From a virus, in IMG/VR virus record IMGVR_UViG_3300030060_001627, positions 1 to 31,384 of that record: a DNA stretch of 31,384 nucleotides; one strand, given 5' to 3'. Shown in pieces: positions 1-7,596 of this stretch. The notes below the pieces were generated by a model. The model saw nothing but the letters and a program-made list of their open reading frames with translations, made no database searches and was not told the DNA's origin. Each line of letters begins with the position of its first letter. Position 1 is the stretch's first letter. A program made the position numbers and the translations under genes.

Positions 1-1
1 A

Positions 2-70
2 GCAATCCAAGAACAACAGGCGCAAATAGAATCACTGCAAGCAGAAGTTGAGGCGTTAAAGAATGGCTAA
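2..70 (+). CDS. Tail fibre protein, 3' end only (partial)
   Basis: This is the last 22 codons of a gene that starts left of the window. The visible C-terminus is a heptad-like coiled coil ending in AEVEALKNG. The next fibre gene ends in the same nine residues, directly after an S74 chaperone domain. I infer that this gene also ends in an S74 domain, but the domain itself lies outside the window. Its stop overlaps the start of the next gene within the string ATGGCTAA. Confidence 0.7.
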   Translation, partial: AIQEQQAQIESLQAEVEALKNG

Positions 71-79
71 CACAAAGAT
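41..79 (+). repeat. Fibre-gene junction direct repeat, copy 1
   Basis: A 39-base segment covering the end of one fibre gene and the start of the next. It matches 1992-2030 at 37 of 39 positions by eye; one difference is synonymous (GCG/GCA) and the other lies in the start of the next gene. It could act as a homology hook for exchanging fibre modules. Confidence 0.75.
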
Positions 80-2021
80 CACAACAGCGGTAATAAAAGA
101 CGATGCCATAACCACGGCGAAGATAGCGGATGATGCTGTTACCGGGGCGCTAATTGCTGATGACGTAGCACTTGCTGGCAACCCCACAACCACAACTCAA
201 TCGGCGGGTAATAATACGACTAGGATCGCAACCACCGCATTCGTAACGACTGCCGTTACTAACCTTGTAGATTCTGCGCCTTCAGCACTAGACACGCTCA
301 ATGAGTTAGCCGCTGCAATGGGTGACGATGCGAACTTCTCAACCACTGTGACTAATAGTATCGCTACGAAGTTGCCTCTTGCGGGCGGTGCTTTAACTGG
401 GAATTTAACTACAAATTCAAGAGTCGCTATAGGTCAATCATCTGTTACGGGTGGTAATGTTTTACTTGATTTGCATGGTTCGGGTAGTGGTGTAGGCGCA
501 CAGTCAGCTTACTATAACGACCATAACACAAGCGGCTTCTTCGTGGGTCTTGCAGGAAACACTTCTGGCAATCCAATTATTTATAACGTACCCGACACAA
601 ACATAGAGTTTTATACAAACAATGCTATAGCAATGACCATAGCAAGTGGCGGGACAACCTTTGCGGGAAATGTATTTTCTGGCAATAAAACCGGACTTTC
701 CGATACTAATACAGGTCACGCAATAGCGCCCGGCGGTTTGGTTTATCACGCTACTGACGGAACCATAACACAATCTTTGAACAGACTAACAGACGATGGG
801 CCTGTCCTGAGATTAGTGGGCAACAATACAACCGCCGGTTCCATTGGTGTTTTGAGTGGCGGTTTGTCATTTGGCTCTGGTTCTTCGATGACGACACGAA
901 TGTCCCTTGATACAAACGGAAATTTACTCGTTGGAACAACTGATGTATCTCAATATAACAACGCTAGTGGTGCAGATCATGGAATTGTGTTAGCAGCTAC
1001 TAACTACATAGATATTTCGCGCAACGGCAACCCAATGCTCTATCTCAACAGAACAGATAGTGATGGACAGCTTGTATTATTTTCGCGAGAAGGTTCGGGT
1101 GTAGGCAGTATTGCCACTGAAGGCGGCGACATGGCTATTGGCAACGATGATGCTGGTATCCAATTTGTAAATGGCACAGAACACTTTAGACCATTTAACA
1201 TGACTACTAATGCTGCTACCAATGCACTTATGAATATTGGTTCTAGTAGTAAGCGTTTTAAAGACCTTTACCTATCTGGAACGTCTTATGTAGGCACACA
1301 AGTTAGGTTCACCAGCGTTTCCTACGATGATAGATCTTTCGGTTTAGACTCACATGGCTTCTATCTATACAACAATGACGATAGTCGTTATGACTTTCAC
1401 GTGGATGGAAATGGTGCGTTAAAGGCAGTAGGGAGCTACGGAAGCAAAATAAACGCAAACGATTCTTATCACGAATTTTCAGTTGGTGGTGGAGGCAGCG
1501 GTCTTGCTATGTATATTTTTAATAACAATACTTCTGGTTCCGGGCTTTTAATAAACGCAAATGGCAACGTAGGTAATAGTAATACCTATTTCTTGAGAGG
1601 CTATTCTGGGTCTGCAAGCCAAGATAACTTTTACATCTATTCTAATGGCAGCACTGACAGCAGAACTGGCACATACGGGACAATGTCTGATGTAAAGTTG
1701 AAGCAAGATATAGAGGATGCGAGTAGCCAGTGGGACGACGTAAAAGCTTTTCGTTTCCGTAAGTATCGTTTGAAAAGTGAAGTAGAAGCAGACCCTAATA
1801 CTGGGTATCACCTCGGTGTTATAGCGCAAGAATTAGAGCTGACTAGCCCCAATCTAGTTACAGAAAATCCAGATCTTGACGATCAAAATAACAATTTAGG
1901 AACAACGACTAAAGCAGTAAAAACGTCAATACTTTTGATGAAGACAGCAAAGGCTTTGCAAGAGGCTATGGATCGCATTGAAACGTTAGAAGCAGAAGTT
2001 GAGGCATTAAAGAATGGCTAA
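63..2021 (+). CDS. Tail fibre protein with C-terminal S74 peptidase/chaperone domain
   Basis: A 652-residue receptor-binding type fibre. The N-terminal ~100 residues have short hydrophobic/Asp repeats and the common phage motif PLAGGALTGNL. The middle is beta-rich, Gly/Asn/Ser-rich, with repeated 'GNLLVGTTD' and 'KDLYLSG' fibre signatures. The C-terminus (about 540-652) matches the S74 intramolecular chaperone: SDVKLKQDI supplies a Ser542/Lys547 pair with the Ser-x4-Lys spacing of the autocleavage dyad, followed by GVIAQELE and a coiled coil. In this family the domain trimerises the fibre and then cuts itself off. The start overlaps the previous fibre gene by 8 bases. Its N-terminal region is nearly the same protein as in the next gene. 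Confident as a fibre; the receptor cannot be told. Confidence 0.93.
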   Translation: MANTKITTAVIKDDAITTAKIADDAVTGALIADDVALAGNPTTTTQSAGNNTTRIATTAFVTTAVTNLVDSAPSALDTLNELAAAMGDDANFSTTVTNSIATKLPLAGGALTGNLTTNSRVAIGQSSVTGGNVLLDLHGSGSGVGAQSAYYNDHNTSGFFVGLAGNTSGNPIIYNVPDTNIEFYTNNAIAMTIASGGTTFAGNVFSGNKTGLSDTNTGHAIAPGGLVYHATDGTITQSLNRLTDDGPVLRLVGNNTTAGSIGVLSGGLSFGSGSSMTTRMSLDTNGNLLVGTTDVSQYNNASGADHGIVLAATNYIDISRNGNPMLYLNRTDSDGQLVLFSREGSGVGSIATEGGDMAIGNDDAGIQFVNGTEHFRPFNMTTNAATNALMNIGSSSKRFKDLYLSGTSYVGTQVRFTSVSYDDRSFGLDSHGFYLYNNDDSRYDFHVDGNGALKAVGSYGSKINANDSYHEFSVGGGGSGLAMYIFNNNTSGSGLLINANGNVGNSNTYFLRGYSGSASQDNFYIYSNGSTDSRTGTYGTMSDVKLKQDIEDASSQWDDVKAFRFRKYRLKSEVEADPNTGYHLGVIAQELELTSPNLVTENPDLDDQNNNLGTTTKAVKTSILLMKTAKALQEAMDRIETLEAEVEALKNG

Positions 2022-2030
2022 TACAAAGAT
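1992..2030 (+). repeat. Fibre-gene junction direct repeat, copy 2
   Basis: Second copy of the 39-base junction at 41-79. It again spans a fibre stop codon and the next fibre start (ATGGCTAA overlap). DNA conservation here contrasts with strong synonymous divergence just downstream. Confidence 0.75.
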
Positions 2031-3696
2031 ACAAAGCGAACAGGTAGAGGATGACATAGCGTTAGGGGGCAACCCTACCACTACCACTCAAAGCGCCGGG
2101 AACAATACAACGCGAGTTGCTACCACAGCGTTTGTCACAACGGCAGTCGCTAACCTTGTAGATAGCGCCCCTTCTGCCCTAGATACCTTGAACGAACTAG
2201 CAGCAGCGATGGGGGATGATGCCAGTTTTTCCACAACCATAACGAACAGCATAGCGACCAAGCTTCCTTTGGCTGGCGGCACGATGACGGGGAACATAGC
2301 TCACGCCTCTGATTTCACCATAGATGCTGGTGGCGACATTACGCTTGATGCAGATGGTGCGGACATCATACTCAAAGATGGCGGTACATCCTTCGCTGAA
2401 TTAGATAAAGATAACGACAACTTTAGAATCAAGAACCCTATCGCAGATGGCGATATAAAAATCCAAGGCGTGGACGGTAGCTCCACAATTACTGCGCTTG
2501 ACTTTGATATGTCAGCGGCGGGTGCAGCTACCTTTAATAGTAGCGCCGTATTTGGTGGAGACATAACCGCGAATACTGGTAGTTCAACAACAACTATTCG
2601 TTTGAAAAACAACGTAACTGGGACTGGTGGCACTGATGGCGCAGTGCTGCAAGTTGATTCAAATGAGTTTTATATCTGGAATTTTGAAAACGATGACATA
2701 ATTTTTGGCGCGAATAATAGTGAAAAAGTGCGTATAGACAGCAGCGGCAAACTTACTTACGGCGGCCTTTCTTATGGCGTTGCATTAGACCCTGACGGCT
2801 CTGGGGGATTTGGCTCTGGATATAACTTTGAAACAAATGGTGGAAGCCCACGTCATTTAGTAACTGGTCCTGTTTCTGGGCAGTATTTGTCTTCTGGTTC
2901 GTCTCCATTCATAGCTTGGTACACGGGAGCTTCTGCAAGTGCGAGTACGTCCGCACCAGAACGCCTGCGAATTGACAGCAGCGGGAATTTGCTTGTGGGT
3001 ACGACAGACAGCAGCGTCTACAACAACAGCGGTTCAGGAACAGGTATCAATCTTCAAAACTTTGGAAACATTGCCATCGCCAGAGATGGTAACGATTGCT
3101 TGGCTCTTAACCGTCTAAATTCGGATGGTGCGATTGCCAACTTCAACAAAGATGGCACAAACGTAGGTGTAATCGGTAGTGATTCAACAGATATTTTTAT
3201 AGGAACAGGCGACACAGGAATTAGATTTAATGATGCCGTTAATGGTGTTTTGCCTTATAACACTGGCTCTGGACAAACGGACGCAACTTTAGATTTAGGT
3301 TTTTCATCAGTTAGATGGAAAGACCTCTACCTATCTGGCGGCGCATACGTTGGAGGTACTGGGTCGGCTAACTATCTTGACGATTATGAAGAAGGGACGT
3401 GGACTCCATCTAACAGTGGAAACATAACAATCAATAGCACGGAAAATGCAACTTACACAAAAGTTGGAAGGCATGTGACTGCTAGTTGTTGGCTGAAAGT
3501 AAATCTTTCTTCCGCTAACGGTGTTCTGGGGGGGCTTCCTTTTAGCGGCTCTGGGAGAACAACAGCAGCGGTCAGCAACATCACTCAACAAGAAAATTTA
3601 TACAATCAGGTTCTTGGCACAACTGTTTATTTCTATGGTGCAACATCGTCAGGTACTAATGACGATATTTTATTTTCTATCTCATATGATACTTAA
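2014..3696 (+). CDS. Tail fibre protein without S74 domain
   Basis: A 560-residue second complete fibre. Residues ~10-95 repeat the N-terminal attachment-like region of the previous gene with few amino-acid changes. The middle carries 'GNLLVGTTD', a region parallel to its neighbour, and 'KDLYLSGGAYVGG'. The S74 chaperone is replaced by a C-terminal domain that opens with LDDYEEGTWTP and contains GGLPF, a common end domain of phage fibres and baseplate appendages. A run of seven G at 3528-3534 lies in this last domain; the in-frame reading (LGGLPF) is the family-like one. A short ORF in another frame continues to 3724, but I treat it as a shadow. Confidence 0.9.
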   Translation: MANTKIQSEQVEDDIALGGNPTTTTQSAGNNTTRVATTAFVTTAVANLVDSAPSALDTLNELAAAMGDDASFSTTITNSIATKLPLAGGTMTGNIAHASDFTIDAGGDITLDADGADIILKDGGTSFAELDKDNDNFRIKNPIADGDIKIQGVDGSSTITALDFDMSAAGAATFNSSAVFGGDITANTGSSTTTIRLKNNVTGTGGTDGAVLQVDSNEFYIWNFENDDIIFGANNSEKVRIDSSGKLTYGGLSYGVALDPDGSGGFGSGYNFETNGGSPRHLVTGPVSGQYLSSGSSPFIAWYTGASASASTSAPERLRIDSSGNLLVGTTDSSVYNNSGSGTGINLQNFGNIAIARDGNDCLALNRLNSDGAIANFNKDGTNVGVIGSDSTDIFIGTGDTGIRFNDAVNGVLPYNTGSGQTDATLDLGFSSVRWKDLYLSGGAYVGGTGSANYLDDYEEGTWTPSNSGNITINSTENATYTKVGRHVTASCWLKVNLSSANGVLGGLPFSGSGRTTAAVSNITQQENLYNQVLGTTVYFYGATSSGTNDDILFSISYDT

Positions 3697-3748
3697 TTTC
3701 AAACTTACGCTTACTGGATGGTAAGCACAGACACAAAAGGAGAAAAAC

Positions 3749-4009
3749 ATGGCACTAACTAAAACAGAGATCGTGGACAAGGTAGAAGTTGTAGACACCG
3801 GGTCATGGTCTATGGTGCAAGTACGCACCGCCACCGTTATCAAGGAAGATGACACAGAGCTGTCGCGATCTTACCATAGGCACGTTGTTAGCCCAGCGGA
3901 TGATTGGTCAGGCGAATCAGATAAGGTCAAGGCGATCTGTGATGCTGTACACACGGCAGACACAAAGAAAGCTTATGAGGCTAGTCAAGCAGATCCTAGC
4001 ACGCCATAA
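3749..4009 (+). CDS. Small phage protein of unknown function
   Basis: An 86-residue soluble, charged protein. An AGGAG ribosome site sits about seven bases before the ATG. It has a likely beta-rich N-terminus (VQVRTATVIKEDD), a polar SRSYHRHVV stretch and an Ala-rich C-terminal helix (KVKAICDAVHTADTKKAYEA). It follows the fibre genes and precedes other small genes before the connector block. It could be a fibre accessory protein, but no family is recognised. Confidence 0.75.
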   Translation: MALTKTEIVDKVEVVDTGSWSMVQVRTATVIKEDDTELSRSYHRHVVSPADDWSGESDKVKAICDAVHTADTKKAYEASQADPSTP

Positions 4010-4048
4010 TAAACGGATTATCAGACGATAAAGCCAAAGGAGGCGAAA

Positions 4049-4372
4049 ATGGCAGAAGCCACAGAGATGGAGCAAGTACCAGAAGAGACCGGAAGTTTCA
4101 CAGTAAACATCGGTGATGAGCAGCAAGTTTTCATGGCAAAAGACATGACAGACGAGCAAAAAAGCATCTATCAAGATCTCGCGCTGGTCACGCAAAGAAA
4201 AAACAACATTATAGCGAACGCTAACGCTGATCTCAGAATACTCAACTCAGCAGAAAAAGACTTTAAGGCACAGCTTATTGACCTGTTGGGAGTAGAGATA
4301 CCTGAGTTAGAAGAAGCGCCGCCAGAAGAAGAGGCCACAGATGCCCAGAGCGAAGGCGCAGCCGAAAGCTGA
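4049..4372 (+). CDS. Small acidic coiled-coil phage protein, unknown function
   Basis: 107 residues, preceded by AAAGGAGG. The N-terminus is short and beta-like (GSFTVNIGDEQQVF). It is followed by a long helix (about 33-80) with a likely coiled coil and a very acidic tail (PELEEAPPEEEATDAQSE). The 3' end overlaps the next gene by 32 bases. Function not recognised. Confidence 0.72.
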   Translation: MAEATEMEQVPEETGSFTVNIGDEQQVFMAKDMTDEQKSIYQDLALVTQRKNNIIANANADLRILNSAEKDFKAQLIDLLGVEIPELEEAPPEEEATDAQSEGAAES

Positions 4373-4547
4373 CAATGTAGCAAATGACCTTGCGTCTTTT
4401 CGTGAGGTTTCGAAGGTTCGGTGGGATCAGATAGATCAACGCCTAGAATCTGGCAACCAAAGGTTTAACCGCTTAGAGCATCTTATATGGGGCTTATACG
4501 GGCTTCTCATAAGCGCTACAGTGCTTCAATCCGTTTTAGGGGGGTAA
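4341..4547 (+). CDS. Small membrane protein, XhlA/holin-like
   Basis: A 68-residue protein with a charged amphipathic helix (about 12-42, including RWDQIDQRLESGNQRF) followed by one C-terminal hydrophobic segment (LIWGLYGLLISATVLQSVL). This topology recalls haemolysin XhlA and small holin accessory proteins, but it sits far from the lysis genes, just before the connectors. It begins inside the preceding gene. The membrane segment is clear; the lysis role is only a possibility. Confidence 0.65.
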   Translation: MPRAKAQPKADNVANDLASFREVSKVRWDQIDQRLESGNQRFNRLEHLIWGLYGLLISATVLQSVLGG

Positions 4548-4550
4548 ACT

Positions 4551-5213
4551 ATGGCCGGTATATCTGTAACCACACAGCCCACGACAGAGCCGGTATCGCT
4601 GCAAGAGGTAAAGCAGTATTTGCGGGTTGAAGATAACACTGATGAAAGAGTGCTTCGCCCGTTCATACAGGCGGCACGTATGGTCGCAGAAGAACACATT
4701 GGCAGAGCGCTTATCTCACAAACGCTCACCTTATTCATTGATGCGTATGATGATACGAATGACCCGCTTTGGGAGGGTACCAAAACTGGACCCTACCTGA
4801 ATTACTACAAGAACTACATCCAGCTACCGAAGTCACCTGTTACAAGCGTAACATCCGTAAGCACGTTCGATGACAGTGACAACGAAACCACGATGGCCGC
4901 AAGCCGTTACTTCGTGGATAACGTGCGGGAGCCGGCGCGTATTGTTTTGAGGCAAGGTGAAACATTTCCCACGGCGCTACGTGTAGCGAACGCGATCAAG
5001 GTCGTTTATGTGGCAGGATACACCAACGCCCATTCTGTACCGGAACCAATACGGATGGGGCTGTTGCAGCATATTGCGTTTTTATATGAGCAGCGCGGCG
5101 ACATGATGGAGCCGCAACAAGGCATGAATATGCCGCCAGCAATCAAAATGCTGTATCAGCCTTATGTGATTATGGGTGGTTTGGGTTCTAGTTCCTTAAT
5201 GGCGCTTGGCTAA
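4551..5213 (+). CDS. Head-tail connector protein, phiE125 gp8 / HK97 gp6-like
   Basis: 220 residues. The N-terminal half is the typical connector fold: EPVSLQEVKQYLRVEDNTDERVL, then helical FIQAARMVAEEHIGRAL, then SQTLTLFIDAY. The C-terminal half has IKVVYVAGYTNAHSVPEPIRMGLLQHIAFLYEQRGD, also family-like. In this family a ring docks under the portal. It ends at the first base of the next gene and opens the ordered connector-neck-terminator-tube block expected of siphophages. Confidence 0.88.
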   Translation: MAGISVTTQPTTEPVSLQEVKQYLRVEDNTDERVLRPFIQAARMVAEEHIGRALISQTLTLFIDAYDDTNDPLWEGTKTGPYLNYYKNYIQLPKSPVTSVTSVSTFDDSDNETTMAASRYFVDNVREPARIVLRQGETFPTALRVANAIKVVYVAGYTNAHSVPEPIRMGLLQHIAFLYEQRGDMMEPQQGMNMPPAIKMLYQPYVIMGGLGSSSLMALG

Positions 5214-5539
5214 TGCCATCTATTGGCCGCCTTCGCTATCTGGTGAAGCTGCAATCACCGACAAGAACCACTGATACCGGCGGTGGGCAAAGTATTTCTT
5301 GGTCTACCATAACGGATCTCTACGCTGATATAAGGCCTGTTTCGGGTAACGAAGCATTCACACAAGGGCAGCTGCAAGAAAACACGCGACACGAAGTTAC
5401 AGTGCGATATAGAAGCGATATGAACACAAGCTACAGGCTTCTTTTCGGTACGCGGATATTCAACATACGGCACATCAAAAACGTAAACGAAAGTGACCGC
5501 TTTTTCGTGTTGACTTGTGAAGAAGGCGTTGCTGCATGA
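5213..5539 (+). CDS. Head-tail joining/adaptor protein, SPP1 gp16-like
   Basis: 108 residues. The start MPSIGRLRYLVKLQSPTRTTDTGGGQ and the central WSTITDLYADIRPVSGNEAF match the phage head-tail joining family, small beta-barrel proteins forming a ring below the connector. The C-terminus (FGTRIFNIRHIKNVNESDRF) fits the same fold. The start overlaps the previous stop by one base (TAATG). Confidence 0.85.
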   Translation: MPSIGRLRYLVKLQSPTRTTDTGGGQSISWSTITDLYADIRPVSGNEAFTQGQLQENTRHEVTVRYRSDMNTSYRLLFGTRIFNIRHIKNVNESDRFFVLTCEEGVAA

Positions 5540-5967
5540 GGATTGTCAACGGGTCACAGTTTTTTGGCAAATTGGAGAAAAGACTTCAAGAATTTCCAGA
5601 AAGGAATTCGAAGAGGGCTTGCCTTAATTCTGCCAACCTTGTGAGGAATACAGCAATTCAAAGCATTGCAAGGGGCGCTGCGACAGGCGAAACGTACGTC
5701 AAATACAATCCGCGCAGAACTCACACGGCATCAGCTCCAGGTCAGGCACCCGCTAACGACACCGGATTCTTAATTAGCAGCATATCAAGCAGCGTAGAAA
5801 AACACAGGGGCAGCGTTGTGGGGGTGGTAAGGGCTAGCGCACCATACGCCGCACATCTTGAATTCGGCACACAACAAATGGCAGCGAGGCCATTCTTTCA
5901 GCCAGCGCTTGATAGGAATGCCACGAAGATAAAAGCAATATTCCAGAGAGAAGGGTTGATCAAATGA
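5536..5967 (+). CDS. Neck/tail-completion protein, HK97 gp10-like
   Basis: 143 residues. The family pattern is clear: an N-terminal helix, then RNTAIQSIARG, then TASAPGQAPANDTGFLISSISS, then APYAAHLEFGTQQMAARPFFQPAL. These match HK97 gp10-type proteins that complete the head-tail interface. Overlaps both neighbours by 4 bases (ATGA), suggesting coupled translation. Confidence 0.87.
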   Translation: MRIVNGSQFFGKLEKRLQEFPERNSKRACLNSANLVRNTAIQSIARGAATGETYVKYNPRRTHTASAPGQAPANDTGFLISSISSSVEKHRGSVVGVVRASAPYAAHLEFGTQQMAARPFFQPALDRNATKIKAIFQREGLIK

Positions 5968-6371
5968 GTATTGGTCAGTTTGCCTTGCAAGAAAAGCTTT
6001 ACAGCACCTTGAACAATGACAGCAACCTGACGACCACATTGGGCGCAGCTGTTTATGATGAGGTGCCAGAAAATTCTTCTTTCCCTTACGTGCAGATCGG
6101 CCCAGCGTTGACGCAAGACTTCAGCACGAAGGACGTTACAGGTTCCGAGATCACGCTTACATTGGACGTTTGGTCGCGGTACAAGGGTGGTAAGGAGGTG
6201 AAAAACCTCATGGACAGGGTTCATACATTATTGCATGATAGTAATCTGAGCGTTACTGGTCATAACCTCATCAATATGCGGTTTGAGTTCGGTGATGTCT
6301 TAAGAGACCCAGATGGGATTACAAGGCATGGAGTCATGAGATTTCGTGCAGTCATGTTAGGCACTGCATAG
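5964..6371 (+). CDS. Tail terminator protein, DUF3168-like
   Basis: 135 residues. ALQEKLYSTLNNDSNLTTTLGAAVYDEVPENSSFPYVQIG is a typical DUF3168 start; the second half (LTLDVWSRYKGGKEVKNLMDRVHTLLHD) also fits. The family caps the head-proximal end of the tail tube. Position between the gp10-like and tube genes supports the role. Starts with an ATGA overlap. Confidence 0.87.
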   Translation: MSIGQFALQEKLYSTLNNDSNLTTTLGAAVYDEVPENSSFPYVQIGPALTQDFSTKDVTGSEITLTLDVWSRYKGGKEVKNLMDRVHTLLHDSNLSVTGHNLINMRFEFGDVLRDPDGITRHGVMRFRAVMLGTA

Positions 6372-6380
6372 GAGATATAA

Positions 6381-6824
6381 ATGGCAGCACAACCGGGCTT
6401 GGACATGTTGCTCAAGGTAAATACATCAGGCAGCACTTATGTGACTGTGGGTGGCTTGAGATCAACGACTATTACACTTAACGATGAGATGGTTGACGCA
6501 ACCAATAAAGACTCACTTGGATCAAGGGCCATACTTGTCGGCGCTGGCGTTCAAAGTGTTTCAATCAGTGCGTCTGGAATATTTACAGATGCAACTTCGG
6601 AAACCACTGTCAAGGCAGCGTTCTTTTCTCAAGCGCAAACAAGCGATGGGTCAAGCGCACAGACACCGGCAATGAAAAACTTCCAGTTTTTGATACCAGA
6701 CTTTGGCACATTGACTGGCGCTTTTCTGATCACATCACTTGAGTACGCAGGTGAATTCAACGGCGAAGTAACTTACTCAATGTCATTTGAGTCTAGCGGT
6801 TACATAACCTTCGCGGCGGTATAA
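6381..6824 (+). CDS. Major tail tube protein
   Basis: 147 residues, mostly beta. MAAQPGLDMLLKVNTSGSTYVTVGGLRSTTITLNDEMVDATNKDS is the usual start of TP901-1-type tube proteins, and the end (AFLITSLEYAGEFNGEVTYSMSFESSGYI) matches the conserved tail. It would polymerise as rings around the tape measure. GGAGAT lies before the ATG. Position after the terminator gene fits. Confidence 0.9.
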   Translation: MAAQPGLDMLLKVNTSGSTYVTVGGLRSTTITLNDEMVDATNKDSLGSRAILVGAGVQSVSISASGIFTDATSETTVKAAFFSQAQTSDGSSAQTPAMKNFQFLIPDFGTLTGAFLITSLEYAGEFNGEVTYSMSFESSGYITFAAV

Positions 6825-6828
6825 TCTG

Positions 6829-7077
6829 ATGGCTTGGGTTGAGGTGACTGTTAAAGCTGGCAAAGAAGAAGTGCCAGCCTTGTTCAACGGTATGCAAGTT
6901 GATTTACCAAGTCATATCAAGGTAGGCGAATCTATCAAATTAAATGATGTGGATTACAAAGTAATCAATACCATCCCTGATAGCAGAGATGAAATCACGC
7001 ACGTTATCCTCGCAAATGCGAAAGATAAAGGAGGAAAGTCAGATGACGAACCAGTTGAAGGGCCAAACGAAGATTGA
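6829..7077 (+). CDS. Small tail-region protein, unknown function
   Basis: An 82-residue, acidic, probably beta-rich protein (VEVTVKAGKEEVPALFNG, KVGESIKLNDVDYKVINTIPDSRDE), starting 4 bases after the tube gene and overlapping the chaperone gene by 35 bases. Small proteins with a similar SH3-like pattern occur in tail regions, but no named family is recognised. Confidence 0.72.
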   Translation: MAWVEVTVKAGKEEVPALFNGMQVDLPSHIKVGESIKLNDVDYKVINTIPDSRDEITHVILANAKDKGGKSDDEPVEGPNED

Positions 7078-7396
7078 GCTAGGCCGTAAGAGCTACGAAT
7101 GTAGGCTATCTATTGACGCTCTTATACAAATTGAAGAAGCCTTGGATCAAGGCATTTTGGAAATAACACAAGATATTTCTGATGCAAAGATAAGGCTTGG
7201 GCAGATGGCAACAATTCTGCTCTATGCGCTTCAAGGGGCGGGCAACAAGATTGACGAAGGCGAAGTAAAAGAACTCATCCAAGCTACGGGGATAGTTCCG
7301 ACTTGTACGCAGGTTGCAGAACTTTTAGTGGCAACCCTTAGTGATCCAGAAAGTGAGGGTGATCCAGAAGCAAAAAAGGACAAGGAGGTAGCTTAG
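7043..7396 (+). CDS. Tail assembly chaperone, GTA gp10/TAC_11-like (0-frame product)
   Basis: 117 residues. The ATG at 7043 is chosen over 6989 because AAAGGAGG stands directly upstream. The body (KIELGRKSYECRLSIDALIQIEEALDQGI, then KIRLGQMATILLYALQGAG, then a helix pair and an acidic tail) resembles TAC_11, the GTA gp10 chaperone. It should bind the tape measure during tail assembly. Near its end lies an in-frame A-AAA-AAG slippery heptamer (7372-7378), and the following TAC_6-like reading frame has no start codon upstream of its conserved part. A -1 shift would give a longer fusion of about 184 residues, like lambda gpG/gpGT. Confidence 0.85.
   Translation: MTNQLKGQTKIELGRKSYECRLSIDALIQIEEALDQGILEITQDISDAKIRLGQMATILLYALQGAGNKIDEGEVKELIQATGIVPTCTQVAELLVATLSDPESEGDPEAKKDKEVA
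7372..7378 (+). promoter_or_regulatory. Likely -1 ribosomal frameshift slippery site (A AAA AAG)
   Basis: The heptamer sits in the 0 frame as gcA AAA AAG, six codons before the chaperone stop at 7394. It is one of the most efficient bacterial -1 slippery sequences. About 7 bases downstream, 7386-7390 (AGGTA) can pair with 7403-7407 (TACCT), a weak candidate hairpin. A Shine-Dalgarno-like AAGGAGG also lies at 7382-7388. Confidence 0.7.
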
Positions 7397-7596
7397 GCAA
7401 GTTACCTTGGAGAAGATATTACAGCATATGCGTCGGCATGGTGGGCATAGCCCCTTCTGAATTCTGGAACATGTCGCCGCAAGAAGTGTACGCGACAATG
7501 GGAGGTTTCATGGAGTTCCATGCAGCAGAACAGGAAAAACCGCCAATAACGAGGGATGAGCTAAATAACCTTATGGAGCTGTACCCAGACGAATAA
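7378..7596 (+). CDS. Tail assembly chaperone extension, TAC_6/DUF2376-like (read by -1 frameshift)
   Basis: 72 codons continuing the chaperone after a -1 shift. Translation gives LPWRRYYSICVGMVGIAPSE then FWNMSPQEVYATMGGFMEFH, a close match to the TAC_6 (DUF2376) pattern, and ends in NLMELYPDE. Between the upstream in-frame stop (7360) and the ATG at 7438 there is no ATG, GTG or TTG. Starting at 7438 would remove the conserved LPWRRYYSICVG segment, so frameshifting is the best reading. The stop overlaps the tape-measure start (TAATG). The alternative is an independent 52-residue product from 7438. Confidence 0.78.
   Translation, partial: GQGGSLGKLPWRRYYSICVGMVGIAPSEFWNMSPQEVYATMGGFMEFHAAEQEKPPITRDELNNLMELYPDE

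Noticed and set aside
3521-3724. Alternative-frame ORF at the end of the second fibre gene
   Set aside because: The in-frame fibre reading has the family-like GGLPF motif; the other frame looks random.
6815-6825. TATAAT-like string before 6829
   Set aside because: It is the end of the tail tube gene; no -35 box at a suitable distance.
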